Below are positions 1 to 13,000 of a stretch of DNA of 64,000 nucleotides, one piece after another (the first letter of the stretch is position 1; every line of letters begins with the position of its first letter). Origin of the DNA: Heterotrichella gracilis (taxonomy: Eukaryota > Sar > Xanthophyceae > Tribonematales > Xanthonemataceae). Where the stretch lies: contig JAULBX010000003.1 in NCBI GenBank assembly GCA_032358255.1, positions 372,001 to 436,000 of the forward strand. The letters are read 5' to 3'. Made by a program: the position numbers and the translations under genes. The notes beneath the pieces were generated by a model that saw only the letters and a program-made list of their open reading frames with translations, searched no databases and was not told where the DNA came from.

Positions 1-66
1 TTCATCACCCGCGGGGCCACCACCATCACGTACACAGCGCGCACAAGCTTGTAGATGACCATGTGC
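1..66 (-). CDS. possible 3'-truncated exon at window edge, unrecognised
   Basis: On the minus strand a C/T-rich stretch ending in CAG at 67-70 is followed by an open stretch reading HMVIYKLVRAVYVMVVAPRV, which runs off the left edge. The hydrophobic, alternating pattern resembles a beta strand or membrane segment, but it is too short to assign to a family. It could equally be chance open frame next to an AG. Nothing on the right supports a gene start within about 100 bases, so if real it is an internal exon of a minus-strand gene lying mostly outside the window. Confidence 0.2.
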
Positions 67-1830
67 CTGCGCCAAAGTAGCAACACACAGAATTTATTAC
101 AACACAGAAGAAACCACAAGTGTCACAGAAATTGCACAAAAAATACAATAACAAAATAACAACAACTGCAGAATGTTTTCCTAGTATTTGTGGGCATGTT
201 GTTCAAGGGTGTCAAAAGTGATGCAAGCGGAGGGTCTGGTAGGTGGTTGTGAGGGTGGCTGTGCCGATGCGGCGGTGCACTTCCCCGTGCATCTCGGGCA
301 CTGTCCATGGTTCACCAGCCAGGAGGTGCTAAACCCTAAACCCGCCTACCTTCCATGGTTGACCACGATCTGGCCCGAGCCAAACCCTGGCGCGTTGTCA
401 CCGCTCCTGCAAAGCAGAGTAAGACGTCGGAAACCAAAAAGGGCCACGTGGGCCACTCACATTAGGCAAGCAGTGCAGTGTTGCGCGTTGCTGGTGCCAC
501 TTTGATGCATGGCCCTGGAGGGTGCACCCAACACCGTGTAGCCAACGCAATGCACCCTGTTTTTCACGAGCCGCTGTCAGGTGCTAGCCCCACACAGACA
601 AGGTGCATGGGGAGCATGCCAGGGCCTTGGGTTTGTGGGTAGTTGTGGTATGTCAAAAGGCCTCACCCGTCGAGGTCTCCCTGCCCGTTGGCAGCGATGT
701 AGGTTGCCAGCGCGTCCCCTGCCTCCTCTGATGCTTGCCTGGCGGTGGCAAAGTCAATGCCATGGCTGCAGAAACCAAAACCACACGCTGAGTTCCAGAA
801 GATGCAGTACAACACCATCCCATGAGTACCCTCAAGCTATTGGCAAGGACATTGAGGATAGGTTGGAACCTCTCAGACCCTCCAGCTGCCTAAATGAAAT
901 CCACCAATATGTTTTCCCAGCACAGTGCAACGGAGATAGGGGATGTGATATCACTGCATGCATCTGAGCTCGTACCTCTGAACCAATAGGTTGGTACCCG
1001 TCCTTGCTTGCAGCACCAGGGCTAGCTGAGAGCACGCCATCCTTGCAGAAATATGAGAAGATCCCTGCTTGCACCAACTAATCAACAGCCCTGTTCGAAG
1101 ACATAGGCTGCGCTACCGGCTGGTGTAGTGCATGTCTGGATGCATGCTGCACGGTGGTGGTGGTTGATCTTTGCGGAAAGGGTTGCTTAAACTTCGCAGA
1201 AAGAAGCAGACTGTTTCGATCCGTGCAGCAGTGGGTCACCCGTTGTCTTGCGTTTGCCCCTGTCTCTTGTCGCCAAGAAAGCATATCAGGGCGTTTGGGG
1301 TCATTCCAAAATGGCACAGCCAAATGGGTCGAGTGATATTGAACTGAAAACGAGGTGATGGCCATTGCATGCAAGGACACCACACTGCTAAAGGTTAACG
1401 TGGGTTGTCTTCAATCCAGTTTGTCCTTCACTCGTTGCTATTTTCTGTGCTTGTCGAGTTGTTGGTGAGACCGTTCAAGCAGCATCAGTGGTGCATGCAT
1501 ATCATGACTGCATGGTTCAACCGAAGACCCGTCTGTTACTGTGCACGCACCAGCACAGAGGCTAGTGTAGAGGGAAAGAGGGAGGTGGTTTATTTATTTT
1601 CTCACTGTTCACCCGAGTAGTAAGCACTGCTGTGCACGGGGACTGGTCTTCCAACCTCAACGTGATTTGAAACACACCCTAGACTCCAGTCTGGCTTGAT
1701 CTGGTACAGCAGCAGCAGCAGCAGTGTACAAGGTGCAACAGCGACGCTATCCAAGCAGTAGACGATGCCGTCAGCAGTGAGTTAGCTCAAGAGGCCAGCG
1801 ATCGCTCCTGTGGGCCCTCGGCATCACCAG
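67..1830. other. intergenic region upstream of COG5
   Basis: I see no gene with a recognisable product. Short open frames on both strands have no family resemblance and lack consistent splice sites. A CAG trinucleotide run lies near 1707-1724, about 110 bases before the COG5 start, probably in its 5' leader or promoter. Confidence 0.5.
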
Positions 1831-4800
1831 ATGGGGCGAGGCGGGTCCACCGACGACGCTGCAAGGGCAGGCAGCGCCAACCTCGCAGCAGACCCCCAGT
1901 TCGCTCCCTTCGCCGCCGAAGACTTCGACGCAGCCAGCTTCGCAGGCAGCGCCCTGGTGGGTACCATAGCCTCGGCACAGGACCAAATAGAGCAGCTGAA
2001 GGCAGGCATCCGAACCCTCGACTCCACGCTCCGAGAGGAGGTTTCCACCAACCAGGGCGAGCTGGTGCAGCAAGCAACCCGTCTCAGGGATGTGGAGAAG
2101 TCTCTACAGGGCGTCAAGCTCTCTGTCGAAGCCATGCAGAACACCATGCACCGGGTGAAGGCTGAGGTCAAGGAGCCATATGCACAGGTCAGTGGGTGTG
2201 AGTCAGGTGCTTTGTAACAAACCCCTGATCAAGTGCTTCACAAGGTTACCATATATGTACTTTGGCGGTACAAGCTATTGCTTTTGAAATGGGGTCAGGC
2301 ATGCCCAGCTGCCCACCTAGCTACAAAGCTCACAACAATGTATGCACGCACGCGCTTCAGCAATACAGCCGGAGTGGTCACGCGGCGCCAAGCGTTTTTA
2401 AGCTGGCAGTACCTAATACCACCTGCGCCAGCCCCATGTGGGTCTGGGCCTACGTTACCCCATAGCCCCGCCCACAACTCATAAATCCCTCCCAAACCCT
2501 ATCCTACGGCCAAACCCTTCCAAAACCCTATCCAACCCCAAGCCCTGCGCCCAGGTGAAGCACAAGACCCGCCAGCTGCGCAGCCTGCACGACACCATTG
2601 ACCTGCTGCGCGCACAAACCTGAACCCTTCTAAAACCCTACCAAAACCCCACCAAAGCCCTACCCTGCCCCCAGGTGAAGCACAAGACCCGCCAGCTGCG
2701 CAACTTGCACGACACCATTGACCTGCTGCGCCACGTGGTGCACCGCCTCAAGCTGGTGGGCAAGCTGCGCGCGCAGATGGCGCAGGAGGGCAGCGGGATA
2801 GTGGACCTGGCAAAGGCTGCCAAGCTGCTGTCTGACATCGAGTCCCTGGGACGGGAGGCGGACCTGTCGGGGGTGGAGGTGGTGGAGGCGGACGACGAGT
2901 TTTTGGAGACGGCTGCCCGGAAGGTCAACACCGAGGCCGAGGTGGGTGGAGGTTTGAAGTGCACACTTTTGGAGACTTTTCCAATTTTTTTCCGTCCATC
3001 ATTCCCTGTGCGGTTGGCGGTGGGGTATGGGTGCCAGGGTGGGTGCAGGTTCACTTCGCATATGAAGGCGCCTCGTATCTAGTGTGCAATGCCGATAACC
3101 CCGCTGCAGTATTGGATCGCGGAGCATAACTAACTAACGGAGCATATATACAGGCTGCGCTGAAGAAGGGTATGGAGTCCCTGAGCCAGGCGGAGGTGGG
3201 CAGCGCACTGCAGGTCTACTTCAACCTGGGACAGCTGGAGCAGGTGCGGCACATTAATACCCTAACCGAGGGTTTGGAGGCTGCAAATACCAATACCCTA
3301 ATCCTGGGTTACTCGGTTGCACTTTTACTTAAATCCTCTTCCCCGCCCTCAATACCCGCAGCCGGTGGAGTCCCTGCTGCGCAAGCACACACCCAATGAC
3401 CGTACTATTTATAGTTTACGAACCAGTCAAATATGTCTCATACATACCAGCACCAACACTCTTCCCAAGCTGAAGCTAAATGTGACGCTGGAACGCAGGC
3501 AAACATGCTTTTGCCGCGCCACAAACCATGATACTAGCAAACTGTGCCCCTCCGCAGGCGGTTGAGTCCCTGCTGCGGCGGTACAGCCAGCAGGTGGAGC
3601 AGGCAGTGGCTGCTGCGCTTGACCCTAGGAAGATAGCGGCGGGCGTGGCGGGGGCGGGCGCGGGGCGTGGCGGGGGGGCGGGGCCGCCGGCGCCAGGCTC
3701 CACAGCAAAATTCCAGGTATGTGTGGGTGTGAGGTTGGAAGGGTGGCTGGGTGGTGAGGCTGCAAAGTTCCAGGCTAGGATGGGGCGCTGAGTTTGTGTA
3801 CCCTGCTTTGTGCGTGGGTGCATAGCGGCACAATGTGCAAGTGCGTTGTGCACTGCCTGCCTGTATCATGCGTCATGACCATGATAATGAATCAGTCCAT
3901 CCCCTCCCCCCAAAGACCTTTCACCACCACCAATCCCGCCAACATCCCCCCCTCCACCAGGAGCTCCTGTGGCAGCGCCTGTCCGCTTGCCTTGAGGAGG
4001 TTTCGGGCTGCGTGGTGGCGGTGTGGCACCTGCAGAGGGTGCTGGCCAAGAAGCGCGACCCACTGTCTCACGTACTGTTCCAGGAAGTGGTCATGGGGCG
4101 GGGGGCGCAGCAGCTGACAGACAGGATATGGTGCGGCGGCCCCTCTCAAAATTGCTCTGTCCACATCCTGAACCTTAAACCCTTGTTGTTGTCCACATCT
4201 TGTAGTTGACATGTGTGTCTCCTCCTGTCCTATTTTGAGTTGGAATTCCCCTGGCCCCATTTTGTGCTCATATCCTCCCAACCCGGCCATTTAGGGCTCC
4301 TGCCCACCCTACCCGCCCAGTTCCCTTAAACCCTAATCGCTGCACCCGCGAAACCCCAAAACCCTGTCGCAGGGCCAAGGTTGTGCAGTCCCTGACCGAC
4401 TGGATGTCCACCGCTGCCAGCCCCTCCAAGGGGGGGTTTGTACGCGAGGCGCTGGTCAACAACTTCCCAAAGCTGGACGCAATGCTGGCGGACATGCTGG
4501 ACAAGATAGTCAGGGATACAGAGGTGGGTGGCGCGATCCCCAGAGACGGAGGGGGTTGGGCCTAAGAATCCTTGTAACAAGGATGATAATATATAATCGT
4601 ACTATTCTATCCTTTTACCGGTACGGTCCTTGCTTACACGGGTCAAAGGGGGAAAATTATGTCCACATCCATGTGCACATCAGGGTACCAACCCCATCCA
4701 TGCACCTGCTCACACCACCACCACCCACCACCACCCACCTTCACCCATGTGCCAAAACACCCCCCACGATGTGCGGCGCATCCCCGCCACAGACCCACCT

Positions 4801-7800
4801 CCACACCACCACCCAGCTACCGGTTTTCCCCGCTGCAGGTGCGCGGCGTGCCCCCTGCTGCTGGCCCCTCCCAGCGCCAGTCCGTCATCATAGCCGCCCT
4901 CCCCTTCCAAAACTCCTACCTGGCCGCCTCCCTTGCACGGCTGAACGACACGGTGGCGGCTGCATTCCCGGGTGGGGCGCGCACCCTGCCCACCGCTGCG
5001 GAGCTGCAGAAGTGCATTGGGTGAGTGGTATGGGGGTTAAAGATGGGGAGGAGGAGGGACGGAGTTTTCGCATGTGCCTGGGGAGTTGTTGGTGGGGTAT
5101 ATTTGTGGGGTGGTTTTCGAAGTAGCCTCACATGCCCGCCTGAATGAGATGGTAGCGGGCGCCTATCCATGGGGAGCATGCACCCTGCCCACCGCCGCAG
5201 AGTTGCAGAAATGCATTGAGCGTGTGTCGGGGGAGGGATCACGTCATCCCATGTCCTATGAATGTATGAAGTCGCTGCAGGCTACTGCTCCTATGTTTTG
5301 ATTCGTTGTTAGAAATCTCAATTTGAGCAAGATAAAAGTACCCCAAATTCTTCCATAGGACCGACACTCAATGCCCCTTTGAACACCCCGCAACCAGCTG
5401 ATGAGGCTGTGGCTTGCAACCCGGCCAGTGCCTGCTAACCCCCACACACAGCCATGGGTAACAATCACAGCCAGTGCCTGCTAATCATCATCCCCACCCC
5501 ACACACTTCATACCCCGCACCCCCAGGCGCCATCCCCCCACCCCTGCATAAACCCCACCCACTTACAACGCCCACCGACCCATAGCCCCAACCCTCCACC
5601 CCCCAGGCGCCTCCACGAGGAGCTGAAGGCAGTGGCCGCCCACCCCCGCCTAGCCGCCCTCACAGCACACTCGGTTGGCAAATCCCTGCAGCTGCTGGCG
5701 GAAAAGGCAGAGTACATGGCGGCACCGGCATCAGAAGTGCGCAGCGTGACGGGTGCATGCTCAGCCCCTCAGCTGCGTAATATCAGCTTGTGCAACCAGC
5801 TGCAGGTAGGTGTGGGTGGGGTGGGTGCGCGGGGTTGGGGGTGGGAGGTGCATCCTCCCCTGCATTCATAACATGCAGGGGAGCATATTATAAACATGCT
5901 CCCCTGACACTGGTGCTGCAAATACGATTTTTACTGTGGCCACATGACTGTGCCAGCCTGGGAACGTGCGCATCATGACTGGCGCCCGTTCGCTGCGCAT
6001 CACCAGCCTGGGCAGCGAGCTGGGGGTTTGTGGGTGTGGTTGGGACATCTGGGGTGACGTGTGTGGGCAGGGGAGCAAGATACCTTCCATGTGGCCCCGA
6101 TAGGAAGTCTGTGCTTGGTACTCGTGCTGTTGGGTTGTGTGTTGATCCCCAAATTCTAAAGGAATCACCTGATTGACTTACACAGTTAAGCTCCATACCG
6201 CTCGAGTGACCGCCCTCTACAACACCTCACCCCCATCCCCCCACCGCAGGAGGTCCACCGCTCCATGCTTGGCCTGCTCCCCCGCCTGCCAGGTGGCGCT
6301 GCGGAGGTGCTGCTGCCTGCGCTGGAGGCGGTGCAGCAGGCAGCGGTGGAGGTGGTGCTGCCGCTGTTCAGGTGGGGGGTGGTGTGTGTGTGTGTGGTGG
6401 TGGTTGGTGCTGCTACTGCCCGCCCATCCTGTGTGTACCGGCCAATCATTTCCCGCCCAACCCTACACTGACTTAACCCCTTGGCCCATGGCCATGGTGG
6501 ACCAAGGGGAGGAAACCATCCTGTGCATGAACACCCAGCTATAAACCCTAAAAACCACACCCTAAGCTCTTCTCCCTAAATCCTACCACCCATCCCCTTG
6601 TCCCAGGGCCATGGTCGACCAAGGGGAGGAAACCATCCTACGCATGCACGCCGAGCTGCACCCCAGCCACCTATCCGCCACCGCCCCGGACGTCCTCTCC
6701 CCCTCGCCCTACCAAGACGCCCTGCTGCACCACCTAGCACAGTGCAGGCTGGAGTACCTCACAAAGTTCAACCCCGCGCCCTCCTCGGGGGTACCCTCCT
6801 TTGCTGGAGCGCTGTTGGAGCGCATGGCGGGGAGGCTGCTGGCGTTTGCTGTGCGCCACGCCTCGCTGGTGCGGCCGCTGGGGGACGCAGCGAAGCTGCA
6901 GCTCGCTAAGGTGAGCATGCGGATGGTGTGGTAGGGATGGGGGTGAAGGTGGGTGTGCTGGTGGTGCGGTGAAGGCTGGCAGGAGCATGCATGTGAAGGG
7001 CGCTGCGGGGGTTTGCTGGGCGCCATGCCTCCCTGGTGCGGCAGCTGGGGAATGGCGCCAAGCTGCACCTGGCTAAAGCGAGCGCCGATGGTTCCCTCCA
7101 TTTCAATCCCCTCTTCACCTTCAACCCTCACCACCTCCGCTTCCAACCCTCCAACCCCCCACCCCTCCACAGGACCTGGCCGATCTCGAGACAGGCATCG
7201 CCACCAACCTGATGGGGCCAGACCACCTGGGCCCGCCCTTCCGCGCGCTCAAGGCCATGCGGAAGCTCCTGTTCCTGCCCACGCCAGCCATATCTACCAG
7301 CCTGGTCCTCAAGGAGCTGCCCCCGAGCACTGTGCTGCACCACTTGTTCAGTAGGGCGCCACCGCAGCTGCTGTCGCCCTGGGAGCGGAACGGGCTGACG
7401 CCGGCACAGGTACCCAAAACCCTGCAGCAAAACCCTAGCAAATACACCGGGGGGTAGGTAGGTAGTGGTGGGGAGGTGTTGCCCACTCGCATTTTCATGA
7501 CACAGCTGCGCAAACCTTAGGCTATTCTCCCTGTGGCTCCACCTGCCCACGTCAATGGTTGTCATGGCTTCGAAAACCCTCATAAAAATCCCCACAAAAC
7601 CCTACAAAAACCCTACCAGGGACCCTAACCCAAACCCTCCCCACGCGCAGTACTCCCTGTGGCTTGACCAGCGCAGCCTGGATGAGGTGGTCAAGGGGGT
7701 GGCGGCAGCGCTGGAGGCGGCGGCAGAGGAGCAGGTGGGAAACCCCCCACCACCACCTCCACCCGCCGAGGAGGGGCAAGGGGAGAACAGGGAGGGGGCA

Positions 7801-7902
7801 GAAGGGGAGGGGGAAGTTGCGCCGACCCCCGCACCTGTATCGTTGGTGGACAGCGAGGTGTATGTGGTGATGGCGGCGCTGTGCGGGGCAGGGGGCAGCT
7901 GA
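1831..7902 (+). CDS. COG5: conserved oligomeric Golgi complex subunit 5
   Basis: COG5 is a subunit of lobe B of the COG tether, which docks retrograde vesicles at the Golgi and keeps glycosyltransferases in place. Twelve exons join in frame: 1831-2187, 2675-2941, 3154-3243, 3558-3716, 3961-4130, 4373-4523, 4839-5020, 5607-5805, 6250-6371, 6607-6910, 7173-7409, 7651-7902, giving 829 residues, close to plant COG5 length. Family blocks in order: an N-terminal helical segment (QIEQLKAGIRTLDSTLREEV), DLAKAAKLLSDIESL, LSQAEVGSALQVYFNLGQLE, VVAVWHLQRVLAKKRDP, FAVRHASLVRPL, LPPSTVLHHLFSR and the C-terminal YSLWLDQRSLDEV. Mostly helical, no signal or membrane segment, so cytosolic and peripheral. The start is the first ATG in frame with the conserved N-terminus. 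The last exon adds a Pro/Glu-rich insert that I would expect to be disordered. Several introns carry decayed copies of exon ends (separate entries). Confidence 0.95.
2551..2611 (+). repeat. partial copy of COG5 exon 2, 5' end with acceptor
   Basis: Repeats 2671-2731 (CAG acceptor plus the first 57 exon bases) 120 bp upstream, with two mismatches. It reads KHKTRQLRSLHDTIDLLR and then loses the frame, so the downstream copy is taken as the true exon. Confidence 0.9.
3352..3386 (+). repeat. partial copy of COG5 exon 4, 5' end
   Basis: Reads VESLLRKH after a CAG-like junction, matching VESLLRRY at the start of the true exon at 3558. The reading frame stops soon after. Confidence 0.7.
5131..5220 (+). 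repeat. partial copy of COG5 exon 7, 3' end
   Basis: Matches 4931-5020 at an offset of 200 bp. It reads ARLNEMVAGAYPWGACTLPT against ARLNDTVAAAFPGGARTLPT and shares the AAELQKCI end. It lies in the intron right after the true exon. Confidence 0.85.
6486..6540 (+). repeat. partial copy of COG5 exon 10, 5' end
   Basis: Matches 6603-6657 at an offset of 117 bp; both read AMVDQGEETIL. The upstream copy ends in a stop within a few codons. Confidence 0.85.
7000..7080 (+). repeat. partial copy of COG5 exon 10, 3' end
   Basis: Matches about 6833-6913 at an offset near 167 bp, following the true exon. The LVRxLG...AKLxLAK block can be read in both; the GT donor has become GC in the copy. Confidence 0.8.
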
Positions 7903-10067
7903 GTGGGAAGGGTTTTGTATTGGATGGAAGGCTAGGAAGGCCCTGCCATTGTGTGCTTATCCAGCCAACGCAACCATGCAGTGCAGTCTTACAAGAAAGC
8001 CCATGCTCGCCAAAGTGTCCATGGGTACAGGAATTAACAGGCACAATAGCAGGCAAAGTCGTGGTTTTGTCGTGTTATTTGATATGTATGCTTATCCAGG
8101 CAATGCAACCGCACTGTGAAGTCTTACAAGAAAGTCAATATGAAAGACAGACTCGTGCCCCATGCCATGGCATATTGGCAAGGCCCTGTTTCTTTAAGGC
8201 ACAGCCTGCACTTACGGCATATGTTGGTCCAGCCAAACAACAAAATATGGCGTTGTTGTTGCATGCAGCGCACCTCAAGGTTTGCACCCTTCTCCCTACT
8301 CAGAGTATCTGCCATGACATCATCAGCTGGGTGAACCATGCATGGTGGCAAAGCACTGTGCAAACCCAACCTGCACAAACCAGTCAGCTGTAAGCGGTTG
8401 GTCGTACATCGGAGCCGCACAGATTTTATACGATTCGTGTGTTGAGTTAGGCTGGCAGGGGCGCGTAGTATTTCCCGCGCATATCCCTAGCATTAGGGTT
8501 CGCCTGGTGTGGTGTGTTTTGCAAGGTGTCTTACCTGCAGACAGTGGACTGGCCCCGTTTATTATTGCTGGCACCATCCGTTACCCATATGTACAAGGTA
8601 GCGACGAGAACTTGCTGCAGGTTGTGTAGAACTGTAACGAGGTTGACCAGGCCAGCGTGGTGAAACGTGTGGTACTGGGGGTGCGCCCTGCAGGAGCCGG
8701 ACGTGTGCCACCTACCAGCTCGGTTGCCTTCTACCAGGTTGATTGTCACATTCTCAAGTGAATGGAGACGTTGAGGGTCACGACGGCGCACGCAAGTTGA
8801 ATTTTTGCACATGCAAGCGTTGTCTCCACATGTGTACATGCCCATGGCAACACCCCCCTGCACGCCGGTTTGCTTCCGGCGTGGGTACGTGCATCTCGCC
8901 GAACCGCCGAACAATGGCCAAGGCCATGCCTGCACTTGTCACGCGGACGGCAGGCCAACGCATCATGCGGGATGGAAGCGCTCTTTCACACTTCCAGTGC
9001 GATGCACGCTGAGCTCAAGGTTTACCGTTGGGAGCGTAAGTATAGAGCGTTTGGCGAGCAGCGGGCAACCATTGCTTAACTTCACGCCCAACGCTGCAGC
9101 ATGCAAGCTGCAAGTCGTTGCAGCACTTTGTGGAGAGTGCACCAGCCAAGCATCCGTCTGCACAAACACCGCTGCAACGCGGCTGCAAGCGTGTAGTACA
9201 GTAAATTCCCGGGCAGCGGGCAGACTTTACTGTACTACGCGCCTTCCTCCTCCGCAGCAGCAGGTGGTTACATGTGAAAGGGGAACCCCAAGCGGTACTA
9301 ACACAGGGGCTACCGGCAACCAGGAGCGCCCAGTGCAGCCACACTGCATTTCCACACTCCACCTGCACCTCCAAACCCCTAGCACAACGGGGAAAAGCAC
9401 ATCTGTTGAGATGCAAAGCACCAAGACCGCGTGAAAAGTGCACAGAACACAGCAGCGCGTCGATCAGCGTTCAAGACAGGCAAGGAGCACACTGCTTTAA
9501 GCCAGTGGCAGTGTCCAGCACGTGTGTATACAGCCGCAAGCTTGTTGCTCGTTGCTTGCTTGTTTGCACACTGTAACCTGTTTGCACACTGCAATTGACC
9601 GCAGTCAACACGGTTGAATTTAAACCATGGCTCTGCCGTACGGAGGTTTACATGCACGGTGTGGTCAATCCACGGGGATTCTTAGGGTATACTTGTAGGT
9701 TTTCCAGCCAACCAGCTAAGGTCTGACTCCTATGGAACTTACAGTACAACACGATTGCCAGACAGAGCACAATTCTACAGAGTGGCTTCAGAAATGCTAA
9801 CAATGAACATTGTAGATCAGTCAGCGCTACGCATCTATTCCCTTGTGAACACAAGCCGTCTCAGCTGCAGCCCAACTAGGTGACGCTCCCCAACCCCAGG
9901 GGCCACTGTGTGGCTAAGCCCAACCCCTCCAACCCCTTCAACCCTACCACACAAAGCACAAAGCACAACCATACTGGCTCGGCGCCGTTTCCTACAGCTC
10001 AGCCTTACCGCTCGGCAACCCTACAACTGGGTTTAAACAGCACAGCGCAAACCCAAACCTCTGACTC
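7903..10067. other. intergenic region between COG5 and xylose isomerase (convergent 3' ends)
   Basis: No recognisable gene. It holds the 3' untranslated regions of two convergent genes. A direct duplication of about 53 bp (7950-8003 and 8089-8142, sharing TGCTTATCCAG and TCTTACAAGAAAG) follows COG5. A TGTAA motif, used as a poly(A) signal in green algae, occurs on the minus strand at 9737-9741 and could serve xylose isomerase; this is weak evidence. Confidence 0.5.
9972..10057 (-). repeat. partial copy of xylose isomerase terminal exon
   Basis: Matches 10075-10158 at an offset of 103 bp, just past the stop codon of the gene on the minus strand. It covers the codons for the last 28 residues ([12 protein letters not shown] region) in decayed form. 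Confidence 0.85.
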
Positions 10068-13000
10068 CTAGATGTACTGGCTCAGCACCATCTCATACAG
10101 CTCAGCCTTGCCGCTGGGCAACCCTACGATAGGGTCTGGGTGGCCCAGCGCAAACCTCTCCAGCTCCTCAAACCCCACCTTCCCCTCGCGTATATCCTTT
10201 CCCATCCCCTCGCCGTAGCTGCTGTAGCGCGCAGCGCGCATTCGGTTTAGGGTGCCGTCGGTAGCCATGCGCGCCGCATTGCGCAAACCCCTAGCTAGGG
10301 TATCCATTCCGCTGATGTGGGCGAGGAAAAGGTCCTCCACATCGGTGCTCTCCCTACGCAGCTTTGCGTCGAAGTTTATCCCCCCTGCACGTGATACAAT
10401 AATTCAATTGATGTCTGGGTGTGTGAGTGAATAGGTGAATACGCGGCTCGCCTGACGTACGGAGATGAGGGTCAAGGTTAGGGTTTAGGGTTTAGGGTTT
10501 AGGCTTTCTGACGTACAGGGATGAGGGTCAAGGAAGCCCTTAGAAGCGCCTGAGAGTGAGAGGGGCTCAGGTCTCAAATGTGAACCCTAGGTAAAGGATT
10601 AAACACCGCTGCGGTGGGCAGTGCATGACCAGCGCAGCCAAAAGGACCACCCAGCTAGCTTAGGCCATCAGGCCTGGTGAGTCCAAGAACACCATAATCT
10701 AGATTACATTCTCTTATTGCTTCCGCTGTGTGATGGGTATGATTATGCTTTGTCCTCAGCACTGCGTTATGATTACTACTTTATGATCACTGCTTGATGA
10801 CACCGTTAGTGCACCCACCTGGTGCCGGCCCTCGTTGCTGATGATCACTGGTCGCTGATGACAACGTTTGATTACTGTTCAATCAATGATTACTTACATA
10901 CGGTAGGTCACCTACCTGGTGCCAGCCCCCCCTGCTTGATGATCACCGCTGCCATGAGGGTGGCCTCGCGTGGATCGGTCAGGAACTGATCGGTGTCCCA
11001 TCCAACCTGCAGCAATTTTGAATTCTACAGGTTGGGGTTTGGGCTGTACACATGATTACCGCTGAGATGACCTGCAGCGCTGAACCCAAGGTCTGTACTG
11101 TGCAAATGTGCAATCAAAAGCAATCATGGAGGCTCACAAATATCGCATCTGCCACGCACGCACTTGCAGCATTCCCTCCCACACAACTATATATCCCAGT
11201 GTTGGCATCCAGGCTCCCCAACCCCCACCCATATGCGCCACCATTATCTCATGCTTACATGAGTGGCCAGCCAATGTGGCGTGATTGCACTCCAGGTTCA
11301 GCTTGAAATTTAAATCAAGCAGAATAAACACGCTTCATATTGGCCACGCTGCATCTGTGCCCCCCCACCTTCGCCCTTCCCAAACACGCACCTGCGGGTC
11401 TCCAGTGTTGGCATCCAGGCTCCCCAGCCCCCCACCCACATGCGCCACCATCATCTCATGCTCGCAGGAGTGGCCAGCCAGGGTGGCGTGGTTGCACTCC
11501 AGATTCAGCTTGAAATCATCCGCCAACCCATGGCGCTGCAGAAACCCTAGGGTTGTGGCAGCATCCCAGTCGTACTGGTGCTTGGTGGGCTCCTGCAGGA
11601 GGGGTAGATAGGGTTTCTTGCACCCGCCGCCATCCTCAAAACCCGGCTAGGGGTAGATATCACATGCACTGGGCATGGCACAACCATATTATGTGCCTAA
11701 CTCTGGAGGGTTCCTTGGCTCCCATCAGGGACAACCACTAGGGTTGCCCATGTCGCATCTGACTTGTCCTAGGGTAAGGACTAGAACCACATTCCTTACC
11801 CACCCCACGTAGGATGGGTACAGCCTGCATGTGATCCATCAGAGGCAACCCTAGGATGGGTTCAACCTGCACTCACCTGTGGCTTTGGCTCCAGCAGCAG
11901 CTGCGCGTCAAACCCTAGGGTTTTCTTATACTCCGCCGCCATCTTCAAAAAACCCGCTAGGTTATTCAGCTCCAGCTCCAGGTCTGTGTTGAGCAGCGTG
12001 TTGTAGCCCTCGCGCCCTCCCCAGAACACATAGTTCTCCCCCCCTAGGCGCTGAGTCACCTCCATTGCCTTCTTGACCTGGGCGGCAGCGTAGGCAAACA
12101 CAGTGGCGTTGGGGCCTGCGGTGGGGGGTGGGGATTTAGATCTGTGGAGGTTCGGGGTTCCAAGGGTAGGCCTAGGATAGGGTGTCAGGCAGACTGTCAT
12201 GGCACCTCCAGGACACACATAATTCCCGCCTCTAGGTGCTGTACCATCTCCATTTTGCATTTAGGACTGGACGGCGCCGTAGGCAAGGGTCTACTTGCGG
12301 GCATGTAGAGGTGTGTAGGGTTTAGGGTTTTGCAGCGTACTTGTGGCCGCCCCGTGCATGTATCTTGGATGCTTGAACAGCTGCGCGGTGCCCCACAGGA
12401 CCGACACCTGGCGCCCCGACTGCAGCTGGGCCGCCAGGTCAGCGACCTTGTCCAGGTTGGCGTTGCTTTGCGCCAGGTCAGCGCCCTCGGGGGCTATGTC
12501 CCTGCGGGGGGCGGAGGGTCGGGGTGGGGCGGAGTGGGTGGAGGGGTGGTGTGGGTGGTGTGGGGAGGGAGGGAGGGGAATCTGGGGTATCATGCAAGCA
12601 GACTCCCATGATTAGAACAGTGCAGCAACTAGATGGCGTTGTTTTGTGGTCTGGTCAGTGCCCTCCAGGGGCTGTGTCCCGCAGGCAGCAGAAGAGCGTG
12701 GTGGGGTGTTCTACCGTATAGGCGTACTGTAGTCTTGGCTCCTGGCCAGATTTCTGCCCCACAGTCCTTTATGGCGAGCGGAATTAGGCCCCTATCTCAG
12801 AGCCCTGGTTCAGAGTGGGCCACTGTGCTGCAAGAATCCACCTGGCCAAGGGTAATAGGGACCGGATAATAGGACAGATTATTATCTTATCACCCTTGAG
12901 CTGGCATCCACTACAAGAATATGCATGGGTGGCCGGATGGCCTCCCGTGTTTGCCCTTATAAACACCCTATGTGTGGGCGAGGCAGTACCTGTCATGGAA

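Noticed and set aside
2551-2611. Alternative exon 2 of COG5
   Set aside because: It opens like exon 2 but soon hits a stop with no usable donor in frame, so it is better explained as a decayed partial copy.
8342-8629. 95-codon open frame past COG5
   Set aside because: A short stretch (VELGWQGRVVF) hints at an acetyltransferase, but no other motif of that family is present and no exons join to it.
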